A DNA stretch of 64,000 nt from positions 4,716,239 to 4,780,238 of the forward strand of contig AP017991.1 of the NCBI GenBank assembly GCA_003609755.1. Reading direction: 5' to 3'. Made by a program: the position numbers and the translations under genes. The notes beneath the pieces are model-generated. The model made no database searches and had not been told where the DNA came from. It was given only the letters and a program-made list of their open reading frames with translations. Shown piece by piece: positions 17,105-25,703 of the stretch. The stretch is from Planktothrix agardhii NIES-204. GTDB lineage: Bacteria > Cyanobacteriota > Cyanobacteriia > Cyanobacteriales > Microcoleaceae. Position 1 is the first letter of the stretch, and each line of letters opens with the position of its first letter.

Positions 17105-18784
17105 TCAATGGTGATGGGATTGACTGATTTTTAAACTTAAGAAAATAACCGGAATCATCCCCACTAAAACAATCGCTAATGCGGGGGCAGCGGCTTCAGC
17201 TAATCGTTCATCGGAAGCTAAATTATAAACCCGAACTGCCAAGGTATCAAAATTAAATGGACGAATCACTAAGGTCGCTGATAATTCTTTCATGACATCG
17301 ACAAAAGTTAACATTCCGGCTGTTAATAACCCACTCCACATAATCGGGGTATGCACCTTAATTAAAGTGCTAGTTGCTCCATATCCTAAGCTCCGGGCAG
17401 CTTCATCTAAATTAGGTTTAATTTTACTCAAACTCGATTCCACTGTCCCAAAAGAAACTGCTAAAAATCGGACTAAATAGGCATAAATTAAAGCGATAAT
17501 TGTGCCACTCAATAACAATCCCGTAGAAATACCAAAGGTAGACCGCATTACCCCATCAATTGCATTATCTAATCTACCAATAGGAATTAAAATACCCACC
17601 GCAATTACCGAACCTGGAATCGCATATCCCATAGCAGCAATACGGGTGGATAATCGCATCAGGGAATTAGCATTTAACCGGACACCATAGGCCATAATTA
17701 AGGCGATCAGAACCGCTAAAATTCCGCTAATAGTCGCTAAAGTTAAACTGTGTAAGGCATAACTCCAAAACTCAGCATTCAAAAAAGTGCCTAAATTTTC
17801 TAAGGTCATTTTCAATAAAATAATACTAGGAATTAGAAACCCAAAAACAATCGGGAATAAACAGATAAAAAAAGCTAATCCTGCCCGAAATCCCGTGAGT
17901 TTAAATTGATTTAAAGATTGAAAGCGATTTCCCGTTTGGTAATATTGGGCTTGACGACGTGACCAAAGTTCGAGTAAAATTAATCCTAAAATAAATAACA
18001 TTAAAACCGCCGCTAATTGGGAAGCTGCCACCCGTTCTCCCATCCCAAACCAAGTTCGATAAATTCCGGTTGTAAAAGTATCAACTCCGAAATATTGAAC
18101 GGTTCCAAAATCATTCAGGGTTTCCATTAATGCTAAAGCTAATCCGGCAATAATAGAGGGACGGGCGAGGGGTAAAGCTACGGTAAAAAAACTTTGCCAA
18201 GGGTTACAACCGAGGGAACGACTTGCTTCTAAGGTGCAGGTTGATTGTTCTAAAAACGCAACTCTGGTTAATAAATAAACGTAGGGATATAAAGTTAAAG
18301 ATAATAAAAAAATTGCTCCCCAAATCGAACGAATATCAGGAAACCAATAGTCATCAATTCCGCTCCATCCAAAAGTGTTTCTTAGGAGGGTTTGCACCGG
18401 GCCATAAAATTCTAACCATTCAGTGTACACATAGGCGAGAATATAACTAGGGGCGGCCAGGGGAATTAACAACCCCCATTCAAACAAACGGCTACCCGGA
18501 AATCGGCACAGGGTAACTAACCAAGCACTACTCACCCCGAGCAGCAACACAATACTACCAACGCCAAAGATTAGCAATAAGGAATTAAGAATATAACCTG
18601 GGAGAACCGTTGAGCCTAAATGGTTCCAGACCTCAGTAGAATTGACGAAAACACTGCTTAATACAAATAATACCGGAGTTGCAATCAAAACAGCGATCGC
18701 CACCACAAAAACAGTCCAAACGTCCAGCTTCAAGCTACGCAGGGCTTTGCTCAAGGACTCCCAGGACAATAATGACACAACCAA
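17105..18784 (-). CDS. futB: Iron(III) ABC transporter permease (FutB/AfuB type)
   Basis: A 559-aa permease fusing two binding-protein-dependent transport domains, each about six helices with its own coupling loop (EASRSLGCNPWQSFFTVALPLARP and EAARSLGYGATSTLIKVHTPIMW). This double-length layout is diagnostic of the SfuB/FutB ferric iron family. The ATPase gene is divergent across a 119-bp shared promoter region. The periplasmic FutA protein is not encoded in this window. Thiamine permeases (ThiP) share the architecture but are less likely in cyanobacteria. Confidence 0.85.
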   Translation of the reverse strand: MVVSLLSWESLSKALRSLKLDVWTVFVVAIAVLIATPVLFVLSSVFVNSTEVWNHLGSTVLPGYILNSLLLIFGVGSIVLLLGVSSAWLVTLCRFPGSRLFEWGLLIPLAAPSYILAYVYTEWLEFYGPVQTLLRNTFGWSGIDDYWFPDIRSIWGAIFLLSLTLYPYVYLLTRVAFLEQSTCTLEASRSLGCNPWQSFFTVALPLARPSIIAGLALALMETLNDFGTVQYFGVDTFTTGIYRTWFGMGERVAASQLAAVLMLFILGLILLELWSRRQAQYYQTGNRFQSLNQFKLTGFRAGLAFFICLFPIVFGFLIPSIILLKMTLENLGTFLNAEFWSYALHSLTLATISGILAVLIALIMAYGVRLNANSLMRLSTRIAAMGYAIPGSVIAVGILIPIGRLDNAIDGVMRSTFGISTGLLLSGTIIALIYAYLVRFLAVSFGTVESSLSKIKPNLDEAARSLGYGATSTLIKVHTPIMWSGLLTAGMLTFVDVMKELSATLVIRPFNFDTLAVRVYNLASDERLAEAAAPALAIVLVGMIPVIFLSLKISQSHHH

Positions 18785-18903
18785 ACACTCCTAAAAATTT
18801 AATTAAGTCTTAGTGAGAATATATCCTAAAAAGGGAGTATAATTAGAATGAAGTTTCAGCAATATTAGTTTCAACAGTACCGTTCAACCCTAAGATCAAA
18901 TTA

Positions 18904-20004
18904 ATGCCTGTAAAGATGACTCAATCTGTAATTCTGCATTTAGAGGACGTCGGTAAACAGTTTCCTCAAAACCAGACCCCAGCCGTTCAAGCCGTTAACC
19001 TAGACTTACATGAAGGGGATATCCTCGGACTATTAGGCCCTTCTGGGTGTGGGAAAACCACGTTATTGCGAATGATTGCCGGATTTGAACAACCGGACAC
19101 CGGAACCATTACCCTAGCGGGGCGGGAAGTCGCCGGTTTGGACTATTGGATACCGCCAGAACAAAGAGATGTGGGAATGGTGTTTCAGGATTATGCCTTA
19201 TTTCCCCATTTAACCGTTGCTAAAAATATTGCCTTTGGCTTAAAAAATACTAAGAAAAAATCTAGTTTAGGGATGAACAGACGGGTAGCAGAAGTTTTAG
19301 AATTAGTGGGATTATCGGGTTATGAAAAACGCTATCCCCATGAAATATCGGGAGGACAACAACAACGGGTCGCCCTAGCCCGCGCCTTAGCTCCCCATCC
19401 AGCTTTAGTATTATTAGATGAACCTTTAAGTAATTTAGATGTACAGGTTCGGTTAAGATTGCGACAGGAATTACGCGATATTTTAAAAGTAGCAGGAACC
19501 ACCGCAATTTTTGTTACCCATGACCAAGAAGAAGCCCTAGCCATTTCTGATTGGTTGGCGGTGATGCGAGACGGACACCTAGAACAGTTTGGCACACCGG
19601 AAACGATTTATCGACAACCCGCCTCTCGGTTTGTGGCAGAATTTGTTACCCAAGCTAATTTTATTCCCGCCAAACGTCGAGGAGATTTTTGGGAAACGGA
19701 ATTGGGTTGTTTTGCTATTAACCCCTATCTTGTAGATGCTGTTAACCCAGATTGGGATAAATTAGACCGGGTAGAATTAATGGTACGACAAGAGGATTTT
19801 ATTCTTAAACCTGATGATAACGCCCCGGTTGTGATTCGCGATCGCCAATTTCTCGGACGGGAAAATCACTATAGTTTGCAGGTTCCATCCGGTCGGGAAC
19901 TCATCGCCAGAACCAGTGCTACAACGGCTTTACCTGTGGGAATGCGGGTTAATGTTTCTGTCCTTGAAAATGCTTTGCGGGTGTTTCCTAGTCGGAAAAA
20001 TTAG
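18904..20004 (+). CDS. futC: Iron(III) ABC transporter ATP-binding protein (FutC type)
   Basis: A 366-aa ATPase. Walker A GPSGCGKTT (45-53), Q-loop FQDYALFPHLTV, signature SGGQQQR, Walker B LVLLDEPLSNLD and the switch His (FVTHDQEEAL) are all intact. A C-terminal regulatory domain (about 240-366) of the FbpC/TOBE type follows. Divergent to the double-domain permease, it should power ferric iron import. A TATAAT box lies at 18838-18843. No clear Fur box was found in the intergenic region. Its 3' end overlaps the convergent hydrolase gene by 17 bp. Confidence 0.88.
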   Translation: MPVKMTQSVILHLEDVGKQFPQNQTPAVQAVNLDLHEGDILGLLGPSGCGKTTLLRMIAGFEQPDTGTITLAGREVAGLDYWIPPEQRDVGMVFQDYALFPHLTVAKNIAFGLKNTKKKSSLGMNRRVAEVLELVGLSGYEKRYPHEISGGQQQRVALARALAPHPALVLLDEPLSNLDVQVRLRLRQELRDILKVAGTTAIFVTHDQEEALAISDWLAVMRDGHLEQFGTPETIYRQPASRFVAEFVTQANFIPAKRRGDFWETELGCFAINPYLVDAVNPDWDKLDRVELMVRQEDFILKPDDNAPVVIRDRQFLGRENHYSLQVPSGRELIARTSATTALPVGMRVNVSVLENALRVFPSRKN

Positions 20005-20941
20005 GGGTTAGTTGACGGATAAATTTGGCAACAATTTTAACAAATTCTGAGGTCGATTCGTAGGGTAAAACATTACGCCCTGGAATTATAGCAGATTGGC
20101 AATTTTTCCAGCCTTTTTCATAAAGTTGACAACGTTGTTCTGGGGTTTCTGAAAATCCACTGCGACTAATACTAGATGCAGTTGTCCCAAAAACCGCTAA
20201 GGTGGGAATCGAAATTTCTGCCATAATATCCGTATAGTTTTGTCGCCAGAATCCAGCTAAAAAGGAATAAACGGCATAACGGCTTTGATCATTTTTTGCC
20301 CCTGTTTCTAATAAGTCTAACCAATTTTGATCGACATCTTCGGCTTTGGCAAAAAGTTGACGAATGGAGAAGGATTCGATAAATTGACGACGACGGGCAT
20401 AGAGCCAGAATAAATTGCCAATGGGAGAATCAAAGAATAGATTCCAGACGAGTTTTTGCTGTTTTTCTGAACTGGGTTCGTTCATGACTCGCCAAGCTGG
20501 GGGGCCGGATAATATTAATCCTTTAATTAAGTTAGAATTAGATTTGTTTTGGAGTTGAGTTAGGGCGATCGCAACGGGTAATAACGCTCCTTGTACTATT
20601 ATAATGACAGGTTTTTGAATAATATTCTGTAAAAAATAATGCAATTGTTCCGCCCAATCTTGGGGATAATAGGCAAATTTTGGAATATCAGAATTTCCAC
20701 AACCGATTAAATCGGGATTATAAATGGCATGATTTAATCCATTTTCCCGCGATTCTTGACAAAATCTATACCAAAAATTTCCAGATAATCCCACTCCAAT
20801 CGGATGAATTAATAATAATGAAATATCATTATCAATATTAGGATTAACGGTCGGATAATATTCATAATAACATTCATATCCCTGCCAATTATAGGATTTT
20901 GATTCAGGAGTAAATAGGGAAGATTGGGAATTAGCTTTCAT
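19988..20941 (-). CDS. Alpha/beta-hydrolase-fold protein, nucleophile elbow degenerate
   Basis: A 317-aa protein with the alpha/beta-hydrolase pattern: oxyanion loop SLLLIHPIGVGLSGNFW, then YNPDLIGCGNSD. The elbow that should read GxSxG instead reads IIIVQGALLPVA (about 114-124), leaving Gly118 near the nucleophile position and no Ser, Cys or Asp. The late His region is also unclear. It may be a non-catalytic member or use an unusual residue. Its stop region overlaps the convergent futC by 17 bp. Confidence 0.75.
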   Translation of the reverse strand: MKANSQSSLFTPESKSYNWQGYECYYEYYPTVNPNIDNDISLLLIHPIGVGLSGNFWYRFCQESRENGLNHAIYNPDLIGCGNSDIPKFAYYPQDWAEQLHYFLQNIIQKPVIIIVQGALLPVAIALTQLQNKSNSNLIKGLILSGPPAWRVMNEPSSEKQQKLVWNLFFDSPIGNLFWLYARRRQFIESFSIRQLFAKAEDVDQNWLDLLETGAKNDQSRYAVYSFLAGFWRQNYTDIMAEISIPTLAVFGTTASSISRSGFSETPEQRCQLYEKGWKNCQSAIIPGRNVLPYESTSEFVKIVAKFIRQLTPNFSD

Positions 20942-20969
20942 AATATCGGTAAATAATTAATTGAATGAA

Positions 20970-21020
20970 TTTTACAGATTACATTAACCTTTAAACAAAC
21001 TATTAACGTAATCTGTAAAA
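20970..21020. terminator. Strong hairpin after the repeat-rich lipoprotein gene
   Basis: Arms TTTTACAGATTACATTAA (20970-20987) and TTAACGTAATCTGTAAAA (21003-21020) are complementary over 17 of 18 positions with a 15-nt loop. The hairpin starts ten bases beyond the second stop codon (21030-21032) of the upstream minus-strand gene. Confidence 0.6.
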
Positions 21021-21107
21021 TTAGATAGTTTACTCGATGTCAACGGTTTGGGTTTCTTCGGTGATGATTTCGGGTTCAATTGTTGATTCTGGTGTGGAAT
21101 CTTCTAT

Positions 21108-22715
21108 TTAGGGAAGTTCGGGAACTAGATTAATATTTTCTGACCGTTGGGGTTTGGTGACAGGTTCTGAAATGGAAACTTGATCAACAATTTCAGGTGA
21201 GGGTATCGGAGAATTAGATGTTACCTGAACTGGATTTAAAAAAGGAAGATGAAAACGACTCAAAAACTCACCTAATTGTTTAATTAGGGACTCAGGGGAA
21301 ATATCCGGCGTAGTTTTTTCTGCTGGAATTTCAGTTGCTACTGGTTCCAATGGAGTAGTTTCAGATTCTACTATTGATTCTATATTTTCCGATGGAGTAG
21401 TTTCAGATTCTACTATTGATTCTATAGTTTCCGATGGAGTAGTTTCAGATTCTACTATTGATTCTATATTTTCCAATGGAGTAGTTTCAGATTCTACTAT
21501 TGATTCTATAGTTTCCGATGGAGTAGTTTCAGATTCTACTATTGATTCTATATTTTCCAATGGAGTAGTTTCAGATTCTACGATTAATTCTGCTTCTGGT
21601 GTCGTTTCCTCAAGAGGTTCGGGCGTGGGTTCGTCTACGGGAGTCGAAATAACTTCGGGTTCGGTCGGAGGAAGTTCTTCCGGTTCAGGAGTTTTAATTA
21701 AGTCTTGAGTGGAAAAATTAGGATTCAGGATTCCTTTAACTTCTGCAAAGGACAATTTTTCTTGAGTCAGTTGAGACAGGGTATTTTTGAAATTGGGATT
21801 ATAGGTAATTACCCGGGCGGTTTTATTAAAAACATTATCAACGGGATTTCCCTGTTCATTCAGATATTCAATTTGTACCCAGTTTTTACCCGGTTTTAAC
21901 CCTTTTAGATATAGAGGTTGCCATTTATCGGTGGTGAAACTTTCGCCGTTAAGGGTAATCCGAATTTGCCAATCTATTATTTCATCCGTTGGGTTGTCTT
22001 GAGCCACAATATGTAGAGGGGCGTTATTCAGGTGGAAGTCTAGTAAAACTGGTTCCGCACCGTATACTCCTTGGGGACGGTTATAGGTAAGTAGGGGTAA
22101 ATTTTGGTCGGGGTGATCATTAGGGGTTTTTGTGAAAACATGAAAGGTAGTTTGGGCAAAAGACCCTTCGTTTTTGTAGCTTTCATCCCAGGGATAGGCT
22201 GCAAACACCCTGAGAGTATGGGTTCCTGGGTCTAAGTTGGGGAAGGTGATGGGAGTGGTGATATCGTAAATATCAATATTGGGCTGGTTATCGAGGATTA
22301 CTTGTAAATGTGGCCCTAAACCGAATTTAGGATCTTGGAATAGTGGTAAACCCTGAACTTGGAGTTGCAGGTTAATTGTATCGTCTTCGATTAGTTGATC
22401 GGGTTGAGGATTGAGGATGGTAACTTGAGGCTGGTAAGCATCCAAGGATTGATGCAGTTTCTGGATTAGTTTTGGGGGAGAAACTTGGGAAATCGGTGGC
22501 GCGGATTTGGATATCGTCAGGGTTGGAGGAGTTTGGGGCGGAACTTCTGAGGAGGAATTTCCACATCCAGCCAGACTGACGATTATTAAGAGTGCTAACA
22601 GGGTTTTGAGTTGGGTTTTTACTCTTGTCCATATCTGAAGTATGGGATTTAGCACCTGATTTTTTTGAAAGAAGCCCAATCTAATTTTATCCATAAGTTT
22701 TTTATTGAAAATCAT
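21108..22715 (-). CDS. Lipoprotein with 14-residue Glu/Thr-rich tandem repeats, apparently truncated
   Basis: A 535-aa protein with a long basic N-region and a lipobox-like LAGC (Cys51), so probably membrane-anchored outside the cytoplasm. Residues 55-330 look beta-rich with two Ig-like parts (EPVLLDFHLNNAPLHIVAQD). A Pro/Glu tail follows, holding five 14-residue repeats of the type SETTPLENIESIVE (DNA 21351-21560). The TAA at 21108 is followed in the same frame by 25 more codons of similar acidic, Thr-rich sequence (21107 down to 21033), ending at TAA 21030-21032. This suggests a recent nonsense change. Function unknown. Confidence 0.7.
   Translation of the reverse strand: MIFNKKLMDKIRLGFFQKNQVLNPILQIWTRVKTQLKTLLALLIIVSLAGCGNSSSEVPPQTPPTLTISKSAPPISQVSPPKLIQKLHQSLDAYQPQVTILNPQPDQLIEDDTINLQLQVQGLPLFQDPKFGLGPHLQVILDNQPNIDIYDITTPITFPNLDPGTHTLRVFAAYPWDESYKNEGSFAQTTFHVFTKTPNDHPDQNLPLLTYNRPQGVYGAEPVLLDFHLNNAPLHIVAQDNPTDEIIDWQIRITLNGESFTTDKWQPLYLKGLKPGKNWVQIEYLNEQGNPVDNVFNKTARVITYNPNFKNTLSQLTQEKLSFAEVKGILNPNFSTQDLIKTPEPEELPPTEPEVISTPVDEPTPEPLEETTPEAELIVESETTPLENIESIVESETTPSETIESIVESETTPLENIESIVESETTPSETIESIVESETTPSENIESIVESETTPLEPVATEIPAEKTTPDISPESLIKQLGEFLSRFHLPFLNPVQVTSNSPIPSPEIVDQVSISEPVTKPQRSENINLVPELP
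21351..21581. repeat. 42-bp tandem repeat inside the lipoprotein gene
   Basis: Five full 42-bp units begin at 21351, 21393, 21435, 21477 and 21519, with a partial sixth at 21561. Units alternate between two sequence variants, giving an 84-bp higher-order pattern (LEN and SET versions of the peptide). All units keep the reading frame. Confidence 0.9.
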
Positions 22716-23356
22716 AAGCCCAGCCTTAATCTATCGGTTTTAGGGGGGTATTTAACCTCCCTGGGTTCGGTAGGGTGCCACTTGAGGAGTTCAGACCAAT
22801 CCTAGCGCGGAATCGGGACATCAAGCACATAGAGATGAAAGTCCGGTGGAATTGATTTTGATTCCAGCTTGAAATGGACAAGGTTTTCAACCTTCTAAGT
22901 TATTTTGATAAATTTTAAGTTTTGTAACATTTATTGAGAAAGATTTGACTTTTTGAAACCCTTATGGAAACTAAAATGATGATTTTGTAAAGAATCAGGG
23001 GAAATTTTAATTATTGTTACCAAGTCATTCCCCCCGGATTCAAAAAGATGATATATCATTTAAAGACAACAGCTACCCCAAACGGAAAGCCATTGCTATG
23101 CAAGGGTTTAAGTCTGGGTTAGTTGTGGAAATAAAATTTTAAAAGCCTTAAGGCAAACACAGGGGCGTCCTGTTGCCCCCGAACAAAGGTTGGTTTTAGT
23201 GCAGGTATAAACCTGAACAATTAGTTTCATAGAAATTTATCTATGAAACAAGTTAACGAAACACTAACTTTTGTTAAGGATTTTGAAAAAGGGGTATAAC
23301 TTCTGTCAAAATCTGCAACGTTACTTATTTTTTGTCACAGGTCGAGGAGAGTCTAA
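22716..23356. other. 641-bp non-coding region upstream of psaA
   Basis: No ORF or known RNA recognised. Three parts are visible. A block with many G and C residues at about 22780-22890 contains GATGAAAGTCCGGTGGAATT and looks RNA-like. A perfect inverted repeat lies at 23224-23249 (GTTTCATAGA/TCTATGAAAC, 6-nt loop). The psaA leader ends in GAGGAGAG before the ATG. Promoters for psaA should lie here, but light-response elements could not be identified with confidence. Confidence 0.4.
23224..23249. promoter_or_regulatory. Perfect 10-bp inverted repeat in the psaA leader region
   Basis: GTTTCATAGA at 23224-23233 and TCTATGAAAC at 23240-23249, 107 bp before the psaA start codon. It could be an operator or an mRNA leader hairpin. 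No T-run follows, so it is not a terminator. Confidence 0.4.
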
Positions 23357-25612
23357 ATGACAATCAGTCCTCCAGAGCGTGAGGCAAAAGTAAAGGTTAC
23401 GGTTGATAAAGATCCGGTTCCTACATCTTTTGAAAGATGGTCTAAACCTGGACACTTTCGCCGTGACCTCGCCAAAGGGCCAAATACCACCACTTGGATT
23501 TGGAACCTACACGCCGACGCTCACGACTTCGATAGTCATACCAGCGATTTAGAAGATATTTCGCGTAAAATTTTTAGCGCCCATTTTGGTCATTTAGCCG
23601 TGATTTTTATCTGGTTAAGTGGTGCCTACTTCCACGGCGCTAAATTTTCGAACTACGAAGCTTGGTTGGCTAACCCTACGGGGATTAAGCCTAGCGCTCA
23701 AGTTGTATGGCCAATTTTCGGCCAAGAAATTTTAAACGGTGATGTTGGTGGTGGCTTCCACGGGATTCAGATTACCTCTGGGTTATTCCAACTGTGGCGA
23801 GCTTCTGGTTTCACCAACACATACCAGCTTTATTGCACCGCCATTGGTGGGCTGGTAATGGCAGGTTTGATGCTGTTTGCTGGTTGGTTCCACTATCACA
23901 AACGCGCTCCCAAACTGGAATGGTTTCAGAATGTGGAGTCGATGATGAACCACCACTTAGCTGGCTTGTTGGGTCTAGGCTGTTTGTCTTGGGCAGGACA
24001 CCAAATTCATGTGTCCTTACCCGTGAACAAATTGCTGGATGCGGGAGTGGCGGCGAAGGATATTCCTTTACCCCATGAATTCATTCTCAATCCCAACCTG
24101 ATGGCAGAACTGTATCCCAGTTTTAAACAAGGTTTAACACCATTCTTTACCTTGAATTGGGGAGTCTATTCGGACTTCTTAACCTTCAAAGGTGGATTAA
24201 ACCCCCAAACAGGCGGTCTGTGGTTATCCGATACTGCACACCATCACCTGGCACTGGCAGTCCTGTTCATCATTGCTGGCCATATGTACCGGACAAACTG
24301 GGGCATTGGTCACAGCATGAAGGAAATCTTAGTAGCCCATAAAGGCCCCTTCACTGGAGAAGGCCATAAAGGACTCTATGAAATCCTGACCACCTCTTGG
24401 CACGCTCAGTTGGCGATTAACCTCGCAATGATGGGTTCTTTGAGTATTATTGTGGCTCAACACATGTACGCAATGCCTCCCTATCCTTACATTGCGACGG
24501 ATTACCCCACGCAGTTATCCCTGTTCACGCATCATATGTGGATTGGTGGCTTCCTGATTGTGGGTGCGGGCGCTCACGCTTCCATTTTCATGGTGCGTGA
24601 TTATGTTCCGGCCAACAATGTCAACAACTTGCTTGATCGGGTGCTTCGTCACCGCGACGCAATTATCTCCCACCTAAACTGGGTCTGTATCTTCCTGGGA
24701 TTCCATAGCTTTGGGTTATATGTCCATAACGACACCATGCGTGCGTTTGGTCGTCCCCAAGATATGTTCTCGGATACAGGGATTCAACTCCAACCCGTAT
24801 TTGCCCAATGGATACAAAACATTCACACTCTGGCCCCTGGTAGCACTGCTCCCCATGCCTTAGCCAGTGTTAGCCCCGTGTTTGGTGGCGGTGTCGTAGC
24901 CGTCGGTGGCAAAGTAGCGATGATGCCGATTGTGTTAGGTACGGCGGACTTCATGGTTCACCATATCCATGCCTTCACAATTCACGTCACGGTTTTAATT
25001 CTGCTGAAAGGCGTTTTATACGCCCGTAGCTCTCGCTTGGTTCCTGACAAGAGTGAATTGGGTTTCCGGTTCCCTTGCGATGGGCCAGGTCGGGGTGGTA
25101 CTTGCCAAGTCTCTGGCTGGGATCACGTTTTCCTGGGTCTGTTCTGGATGTACAACTCCCTCTCCATCGTAATTTTCCACTTTAGCTGGAAGATGCAATC
25201 CGATGTCTGGGGAACAGTTGGTTCAGACGGCACCGTTTCTCACATCACCAGTGGCAACTTTGCCCAGAGTGCCATTACCATCAACGGATGGCTGCGTGAT
25301 TTCCTGTGGGCGCAAGCTGCTCAGGTAATCAGTTCCTACGGATCAGCCCTCTCCGCCTACGGTCTGTTGTTCTTGGGTGCCCACTTCGTTTGGGCGTTCA
25401 GCTTAATGTTCCTGTTCAGTGGCCGCGGTTACTGGCAAGAACTGATTGAGTCCATTGTTTGGGCCCATAACAAGCTGAAATTAGCCCCAGCAATTCAACC
25501 TCGCGCTCTGAGTATTACTCAAGGTCGTGCGGTTGGTGTAGCTCACTACCTCTTAGGAGGCATTGCTACAACTTGGGCATTCTTCCTAGCCCGAATTATT
25601 TCAGTAGGATGA
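23357..25612 (+). CDS. psaA: Photosystem I P700 apoprotein A1
   Basis: A 751-aa, 11-helix thylakoid protein that with PsaB forms the PSI reaction-centre heterodimer. It binds P700, the A-branch chlorophylls, phylloquinone and half of the FX 4Fe-4S cluster. The FX loop [12 protein letters not shown] supplies C574 and C583. Many paired His residues for antenna chlorophyll are visible ([21 protein letters not shown]). Length and sequence are normal. The start is set by a GAGGAG ribosome site 8-13 bases upstream. It is followed by psaB after 91 bp in the usual operon. Confidence 0.99.
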   Translation: MTISPPEREAKVKVTVDKDPVPTSFERWSKPGHFRRDLAKGPNTTTWIWNLHADAHDFDSHTSDLEDISRKIFSAHFGHLAVIFIWLSGAYFHGAKFSNYEAWLANPTGIKPSAQVVWPIFGQEILNGDVGGGFHGIQITSGLFQLWRASGFTNTYQLYCTAIGGLVMAGLMLFAGWFHYHKRAPKLEWFQNVESMMNHHLAGLLGLGCLSWAGHQIHVSLPVNKLLDAGVAAKDIPLPHEFILNPNLMAELYPSFKQGLTPFFTLNWGVYSDFLTFKGGLNPQTGGLWLSDTAHHHLALAVLFIIAGHMYRTNWGIGHSMKEILVAHKGPFTGEGHKGLYEILTTSWHAQLAINLAMMGSLSIIVAQHMYAMPPYPYIATDYPTQLSLFTHHMWIGGFLIVGAGAHASIFMVRDYVPANNVNNLLDRVLRHRDAIISHLNWVCIFLGFHSFGLYVHNDTMRAFGRPQDMFSDTGIQLQPVFAQWIQNIHTLAPGSTAPHALASVSPVFGGGVVAVGGKVAMMPIVLGTADFMVHHIHAFTIHVTVLILLKGVLYARSSRLVPDKSELGFRFPCDGPGRGGTCQVSGWDHVFLGLFWMYNSLSIVIFHFSWKMQSDVWGTVGSDGTVSHITSGNFAQSAITINGWLRDFLWAQAAQVISSYGSALSAYGLLFLGAHFVWAFSLMFLFSGRGYWQELIESIVWAHNKLKLAPAIQPRALSITQGRAVGVAHYLLGGIATTWAFFLARIISVG

Positions 25613-25703
25613 AAACTCTCTGCTCAGAGGTGGGAGGAAATCTAATCTACTTTCTTCCTCCTTCTGAAGCGGAATCACAAAGAACACGATTTAGTTAGGA
25701 CTT

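Noticed and set aside
18785..18903. Fur box between futB and futC
   Set aside because: No convincing match to the GATAATGATAATCATTATC consensus; only a TATAAT box is visible.
21351..21581. Regular 42-bp repeats as a CRISPR array
   Set aside because: Units are contiguous without spacers and encode an in-frame peptide repeat.
23794..24078. 94-codon ORF within psaA
   Set aside because: A frame-shifted shadow of a highly conserved gene.
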